NCBI RefSeq assembly: GCF_021390495.1
Contig: NZ_JAJEJP010000003.1
Coordinates: forward strand, 1 to 64,000
Reading direction: 5' to 3'
DNA: 64,000 nucleotides
Source of the DNA: Paraburkholderia sp. ZP32-5
GTDB taxonomy: Bacteria; Pseudomonadota; Gammaproteobacteria; Burkholderiales; Burkholderiaceae
Position 1 is the stretch's first letter; each line of letters begins with the position of its first letter. Made by a program: the position numbers and the translations under genes. Of this stretch, positions 59,977-64,000 are shown in pieces. The notes beneath the pieces are model-generated. The model did not search any database. It worked only from the letters and a program-made list of their open reading frames with translations, and was not told the origin of the DNA.

Positions 59977-61032
59977 TCAGAATGTGTGACGGATGCCAAT
60001 GATTGCACCGGTCTGCGCTGCACCTAAGGCCGTATCCTGCCCCTGCCCTTCGACGCCGAGCTTCGTATCCTTCGAATTCCACATCCGCGAGAAGAGTGCG
60101 TAGAAGTCGGTTGATTTCGATACAAAGTAGTCGGCAAAGAGCACTACGCTTGATGGGCCGTTGTGCGTGTTCCTCATCTGCATGTGATAGCCACTCAGCG
60201 CGAGCGAGAAGAACTGGGTGAACTGCCACGTACCGCCGCCCCAGAACAGATTCGAGCTTTGCGCGGATGCGCCGTTCTGACCGTTCAACCAACGCCATCC
60301 GCCGGCGAGCGTCGCTGGACCCGCCTTGTAAGATGCAGCGAGAATGAAACGCTGAAGTGCATCGTCTTGCGTCGCGATCGACGTGCCTTGCTGCTGGTCG
60401 AAACCCACGAAGCCACCAAAACCGGCTTTCTTATAAGTCGCAACGAATTCGTATTCTCGACCTACCTTGCTATGTCCCGGCACCTGCCCTTGACCCGTTA
60501 CGGTTTCGTAACCGGTCGAGTACATTGTGCCGAAGAACATACCGTTGCCCCTAGCCTGATACTTGATCGAATTGTCCATGCGGCCGACGAGGAACGCGTC
60601 ATAGGTGGATGCCGAATAGAGTACCAGAAGCGCCGGATCGAAGGGCGTGACGTTCTCATAGATGAGATTGTTCTGGCGCCCGAGCGTGACGACGCCATAG
60701 CGCGTATCCATACCGACGAACGCCTTTCGTCCGAAGAGGCGACCGCTTTGAGCGCTCTTGCCATCAGTGAGCGTGAAGCCACTTTCGAGAGTGAAGATCA
60801 CTTTCGTGCCGCCGCCGATGTCCTCGGCTCCTTGCAACCCCCAGCGGTTACCGAGCAGGTTGCCGTTCGACATCTTCGCCTGGCTGGCTGTCGTGCCATC
60901 AGCCGTAGGTGTCTGGTTCTTGTATTGCAGACCGACGTCCAGCAAACCGTATAGCGTGACCGATGACTGCGCGTACGCCGTTGAACCGATTGCGAGAAGC
61001 GCTGCGGTCCCCAATGTCTTTGAGTAATTCAT
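59977..61032 (-). CDS. Gram-negative general porin (OmpC/Porin_4 type)
   Basis: A 351-residue outer-membrane beta-barrel. A signal peptide (MNYSKTLGTAALLAIGSTAYA) precedes SSVTLYGLLDVGLQYKN, the normal first strand of Burkholderia porins; GNRWGLQGAEDIGGGTKVIFTLE and YGVVTLGRQNN are conserved. The protein ends in phenylalanine (GIRHTF), the outer-membrane assembly signal. AGGATAACGA precedes the ATG. Its place within the aromatic acid cluster suggests a role in uptake of that substrate across the outer membrane. Confidence 0.92.
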   Translation of the reverse strand: MNYSKTLGTAALLAIGSTAYAQSSVTLYGLLDVGLQYKNQTPTADGTTASQAKMSNGNLLGNRWGLQGAEDIGGGTKVIFTLESGFTLTDGKSAQSGRLFGRKAFVGMDTRYGVVTLGRQNNLIYENVTPFDPALLVLYSASTYDAFLVGRMDNSIKYQARGNGMFFGTMYSTGYETVTGQGQVPGHSKVGREYEFVATYKKAGFGGFVGFDQQQGTSIATQDDALQRFILAASYKAGPATLAGGWRWLNGQNGASAQSSNLFWGGGTWQFTQFFSLALSGYHMQMRNTHNGPSSVVLFADYFVSKSTDFYALFSRMWNSKDTKLGVEGQGQDTALGAAQTGAIIGIRHTF

Positions 61033-61231
61033 TCGTTATCCTATTTTTAGATGAAATGCCGAATACTCATCCGCCAACTGGCTCACCACATTTATCTTCG
61101 TGGACGCCCGTCAGACGACTTTCGCTACCTCTACACGGAATATTCTTACAGCACTAAGATTAAATCCAAATATTTTTGCCGGCAACGGGGTGAAAACCCC
61201 TAATGGCTCGACGATGCGGATTATTTAGCAA

Positions 61232-62716
61232 CTAAGAATCGATGCGACAGGCGTTGCCGCTGGTCGGCGGTTCTACATCCTCAAAATATTGATGCGTCGA
61301 TGCAATGTCTGCATCGGTGCGAGGCGCGTAGCGTAGGCGAAGCGAGCTAAAGATGCCGGCGACAGCAGCCATGCCAGCAGAGAGATCCAATGCGACGACT
61401 GGGCCGCGTCCGGTATTCACCGGAAGGACGCTAAAGATAAGCATCAGCATGGCCGCGCCGAGTGTCTGTCCCGTGAGGCGTGCCGTGCCCAGCATTCCAC
61501 CTGCGGCCCCATTGCGGTACGCAGGGCCGCTTGTCATGATCGTGTGATTGTTGGGTGACTGAAAGATGCCAAAACCCATTCCGCAAAGGGACATACGCCA
61601 GGCAATGGCGATCGCGTCCGGGTGCTCGGGTAGCGTGGCGAGCAATGCCAGACCCACAGCAAGTATTGCCAGGCCGATGCCACCCAGTAATCCTCCAGGT
61701 ACCCGTCCGATCAAACGTCCGACGATGGGCGCAACCACCACGACCGTAACCGGCCAGCAGGCCATGAGCAGCCCCGCTCTCGCCGGCGAATACCCCCAGA
61801 TGCCAAGAAAGAGAAAGGGTAACGCCACGAATGCCGCTGTCTGCGATACGAACGACGTCACAGACGTACACATTGAAAGTCTGAAAATTGGAATCCTGAG
61901 CAAATCGATCGGCAGTAGCGGCATCGACAGGCCAAGTTGTCTTCGCCAGTAAACTATGCCGACAATCAGACCGGAAACGAGCATAGCCAAAGCGACATTG
62001 GCCGGAATCTGCTCCTTCACGGCGGATGCACCTTGCCCAAAGGACTGCAGCGCAACGAGGATCAAGCCAAACGTTGCCATGTTCAAAAGCACGTCGGTTA
62101 TCTTCACCGGTTCACGCCGGACGTCCATTCGATTGCGTGGGAGGAACTTGCTACCCATGATGACCACGAAAACGCCGGCGGGCAGATTGATGATAAACAA
62201 CCAATGCCAGGTCGCGACGGACATGATCGCAGCTGCAATGGATGGCCCCGATGCGGAGGCTGCCGCTATGACTGCGGCGTTGATCGACACACCAACGCCG
62301 AAAAGACGCTTCGGATAGGTCAGCTTGACCAGCGCATTGCTGCAAGACATGATGCCGGCCGCACTAGCGCCCTGGATAGACCGACCAAGGATAAGCACGC
62401 CGAGGTTGGGAGCAATGCCACAAATAGCAGATGCAATCGTGAAGCCCGCAACGCCAAGGAGATAGACTTTCCGAAGCCCAATCCGGTCACCGGCGCCCGC
62501 GGCGGGAAGCAAAAGGGTAAGCGCCGCGAGCTGATAGGCACTGATAATCCAGACCGAACTTGCGGCCGTTGCGTTCATCGCTTTCATGACGCTCGGCAGC
62601 GCCATATTCATGATCGTTCCATCCAGGGAAGTCATGATCACGTTGACAATCAGAACGACCAGCGCGCAATATCGCGCCGCTCCGTTCAGTCCGTCTTGCG
62701 GAGCGGCGTTGTTCAC
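61232..62716 (-). CDS. MFS transporter, DHA2/EmrB-QacA type (14 helices)
   Basis: A 494-residue transporter with about 14 helices. DGTIMNMALPSVMKAM, WIISAYQLA and the motif A-like GDRIGLRKVYLLG place it in the drug:H+ antiporter-2 family. The membership suggests efflux, for example of a toxic aromatic intermediate, rather than uptake. It begins 14 bp before the ABC ATPase stop-side region and reads in the same direction as porin and ABC genes. Confidence 0.88.
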   Translation of the reverse strand: MNNAAPQDGLNGAARYCALVVLIVNVIMTSLDGTIMNMALPSVMKAMNATAASSVWIISAYQLAALTLLLPAAGAGDRIGLRKVYLLGVAGFTIASAICGIAPNLGVLILGRSIQGASAAGIMSCSNALVKLTYPKRLFGVGVSINAAVIAAASASGPSIAAAIMSVATWHWLFIINLPAGVFVVIMGSKFLPRNRMDVRREPVKITDVLLNMATFGLILVALQSFGQGASAVKEQIPANVALAMLVSGLIVGIVYWRRQLGLSMPLLPIDLLRIPIFRLSMCTSVTSFVSQTAAFVALPFLFLGIWGYSPARAGLLMACWPVTVVVVAPIVGRLIGRVPGGLLGGIGLAILAVGLALLATLPEHPDAIAIAWRMSLCGMGFGIFQSPNNHTIMTSGPAYRNGAAGGMLGTARLTGQTLGAAMLMLIFSVLPVNTGRGPVVALDLSAGMAAVAGIFSSLRLRYAPRTDADIASTHQYFEDVEPPTSGNACRIDS

Positions 62717-62730
62717 TTGAAGCCCTTGCG

Positions 62731-63519
62731 TTATGCCGCTTCGACGTGCTGTCCACTACCGTGGTGAATCTGCGACCAGATGTAGTCTTCGTATTGATGA
62801 AAGCGTGGATCGCGCTTGAGCGACAGTTTGCGCGGACGCTCGATATCGATGTCGACGATTTCCTTGACTCGGCCGGGCTTTGCACGGAAGACAGCGACGC
62901 GATCCGACAGGAAAATGGCCTCGTCAATCTGGTGGGTGATGAAGAGCACGGTCTTTTTCGATTGTGCCCAAATGCGGAGCAATTCTTCCTGCATGGCTTC
63001 GCGCGTCTGTGCGTCGAGCGCCGCGAACGGCTCGTCCATTAGCAGGATTTTCGGGTCCATTACCAGAGCTCGCGCGAGGTTGACGCGTTGCTGCATGCCG
63101 CCCGACAATTCGTGTGGATAGTGGTTTTCGTAACCAGTGAGGCCGACCATTTCGATGAAGTGCGTCGCGCGCTCGCGTGCTTCCTTCGCGTTCACTTTGT
63201 GGCATTCGAGGCCATATGTCACATTGCGGATCACCGAGCGCCACGGTAGCAGCGAAGCATCCTGAAACACCATCGCCCGATCAGGCCCAGGCTTCGTCAC
63301 GATCTTGCCGTCTACCAGGATCTCGCCGCTGTTACTCGGAATCAGACCGTCGACGAGAGAAACAAAGGTCGTTTTACCGCATCCGGATGGACCGACTACC
63401 GAAAGGAATTCGCCCTCCATCACTTTCAGATTCACATCTTCGAGAACCGTCTGATAGATGTTCGTGCGCGGGCGCAAGTATTGAAGACAGATACCCTTCG
63501 CTTCCAGTTTCACATTCAT
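62731..63519 (-). CDS. NitT/TauT-type ABC transporter ATP-binding protein
   Basis: A 262-residue ATPase. Walker A is GPSGCGKTT, the signature is ELSGGMQQR, Walker B is ILLMDEPFAALD and the switch His is in FITHQIDEA. It belongs to the nitrate/sulfonate/taurine class, which also includes the phthalate ABC systems (OphH) of Burkholderia. The start at 63519 has AAAGGAAAC before it; the frame remains open further upstream. It is 16 bp after the permease stop. Confidence 0.87.
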   Translation of the reverse strand: MNVKLEAKGICLQYLRPRTNIYQTVLEDVNLKVMEGEFLSVVGPSGCGKTTFVSLVDGLIPSNSGEILVDGKIVTKPGPDRAMVFQDASLLPWRSVIRNVTYGLECHKVNAKEARERATHFIEMVGLTGYENHYPHELSGGMQQRVNLARALVMDPKILLMDEPFAALDAQTREAMQEELLRIWAQSKKTVLFITHQIDEAIFLSDRVAVFRAKPGRVKEIVDIDIERPRKLSLKRDPRFHQYEDYIWSQIHHGSGQHVEAA

Positions 63520-63535
63520 GGCAGTTTCCTTTCGT

Positions 63536-64000
63536 TTACTTCGTAGCGCTCTTTGGACGCCATCTCGCATATCGCTTCTCGATGCTGTTGATCATCGCTG
63601 TCAACAGCAGACCGAACAGCGCAATCATCGCAATGCCGACGAATACGCTATCTGTCTGGAAGGAAGAACCGGCGACGTTGATCAGATAGCCAACGCCCGA
63701 CGTAGCAGCATAGATTTCACCCACCACAACGCCAACCATTGCACGGCCAATTGCAAGTCTCAGACCCGACAGCAGGAATGGAATCGACGTAGGCAGGATG
63801 ATGTCGCGGAATCGCTGGTAATCCGATGAACAGAAACTTTTCGCGACTTTCAGCAGACGGGGATCCGCTGTCTTCACGGCTGCCCACGCGTTCATCGTCA
63901 GTGGAACAAACGTTACCGTGGCGATGATCAGCACACGCGTTGCCATGCCGGTGCCCGCCCAGATGATCATCAGCGGAATGAACACGACCTGCGGCGTTGC
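63536..64000 (-). CDS. NitT/TauT-type ABC permease, truncated by the window edge
   Basis: Only the C-terminal 154 residues are inside the window; the frame is open to base 64000 (ATPQVVFIPLMIIWAGTGMA at the edge). The segment MNAWAAVKTADPRLLKVAKSF and FRDIILPTSIPFLLSGLRLA is the coupling region of SsuC/TauC-like permeases. It pairs with the ATPase encoded 16 bp downstream. A binding protein would be expected beyond the edge. The cluster suggests transport of phthalate or a related acid. Confidence 0.85.
   Translation of the reverse strand, partial: ATPQVVFIPLMIIWAGTGMATRVLIIATVTFVPLTMNAWAAVKTADPRLLKVAKSFCSSDYQRFRDIILPTSIPFLLSGLRLAIGRAMVGVVVGEIYAATSGVGYLINVAGSSFQTDSVFVGIAMIALFGLLLTAMINSIEKRYARWRPKSATK

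Noticed and set aside
61176..61200. Palindrome TTGCCGGCAA and a GGGGT/ACCCC hairpin between MFS and porin genes
   Set aside because: Stems are short, with no T-run in the needed direction; kept only as a weak sign of a terminator or operator.

Overview
The window reads as chromosomal DNA of a Burkholderiaceae bacterium, most likely Paraburkholderia. It is GC-rich throughout, with dense short operons. Protein families typical of that group include DUF4148 small exported proteins, an OmpC-like general porin, a three-subunit gluconate-type dehydrogenase, a Weimberg-type sugar acid operon and NitT/TauT aromatic acid or sulfonate ABC transporters. No rRNA, tRNA, CRISPR array, prophage or intact insertion sequence was seen. 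All calls rest on reading the sequence and on knowledge of protein families; no database search was run.

Layout. 0.2-3.1 kb: a DUF2252 protein, a DUF190 protein and an amino-acid-type periplasmic binding protein. 3.7-9.3 kb: a seven-gene Mrp/Mnh-type cation/proton antiporter operon in an unusual arrangement (E, F, MbhD-like, G, MbhE-B, C, then a 1031-residue protein carrying two D-type proton-channel domains). 9.3-15.1 kb: a YdeI protein, a decayed GntR regulator with a surviving operator, then a heme-binding HbpS/GlcG protein with a flavin/cytochrome c gluconate-type dehydrogenase. 15.2-22.8 kb: a PAS-GGDEF cyclase, a LysR/SDR divergent pair, an ABC-2-like exporter pair, a PAS chemoreceptor and a DinB protein.

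22.9-26.4 kb: a molybdate/tungstate uptake pair (permease fused to its ATPase, plus binding protein) facing a small molybdopterin-binding protein. 26.5-30.7 kb: a beta-propeller protein coupled to a TPR/winged-helix protein, a DUF899-DUF2182 pair and a DUF4148 protein. 30.9-37.0 kb: a sugar acid operon (MFS importer, IlvD/Edd dehydratase, FAH-family dehydratase, semialdehyde dehydrogenase) that would take a pentonate to 2-oxoglutarate. A palindrome identical in core to the LacI-type gluconate operator lies upstream. 37.3-41.1 kb: a HutC-type regulator divergent from a binding protein, a permease and a TauD-like dioxygenase, with a textbook GntR operator between them. 41.3-46.4 kb: a second DUF4148 protein, an isoquinoline-1-oxidoreductase-type molybdoenzyme with a divergent AraC regulator, and a predicted lipoprotein with a methyltransferase fold.

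46.8-51.8 kb: sulfonate transport (permease, ATPase, binding protein) with two flavin-dependent enzymes for desulfonation. 51.8-52.6 kb: decayed sequence. 52.6-64.0 kb: an aromatic dicarboxylate catabolic cluster resembling phthalate catabolism through 4,5-(meta) cleavage. It holds a Rieske oxygenase and its divergent reductase, a Pht4-like dihydrodiol dehydrogenase, a LigC-like semialdehyde dehydrogenase, a LigB-type extradiol dioxygenase and two RraA/LigK-type aldolases. A porin, an MFS carrier and a NitT/TauT ABC transporter follow; the last runs off the right edge. No decarboxylase, LigA subunit, LigI or LigJ is visible, which makes this cluster the most interesting part of the window for follow-up.
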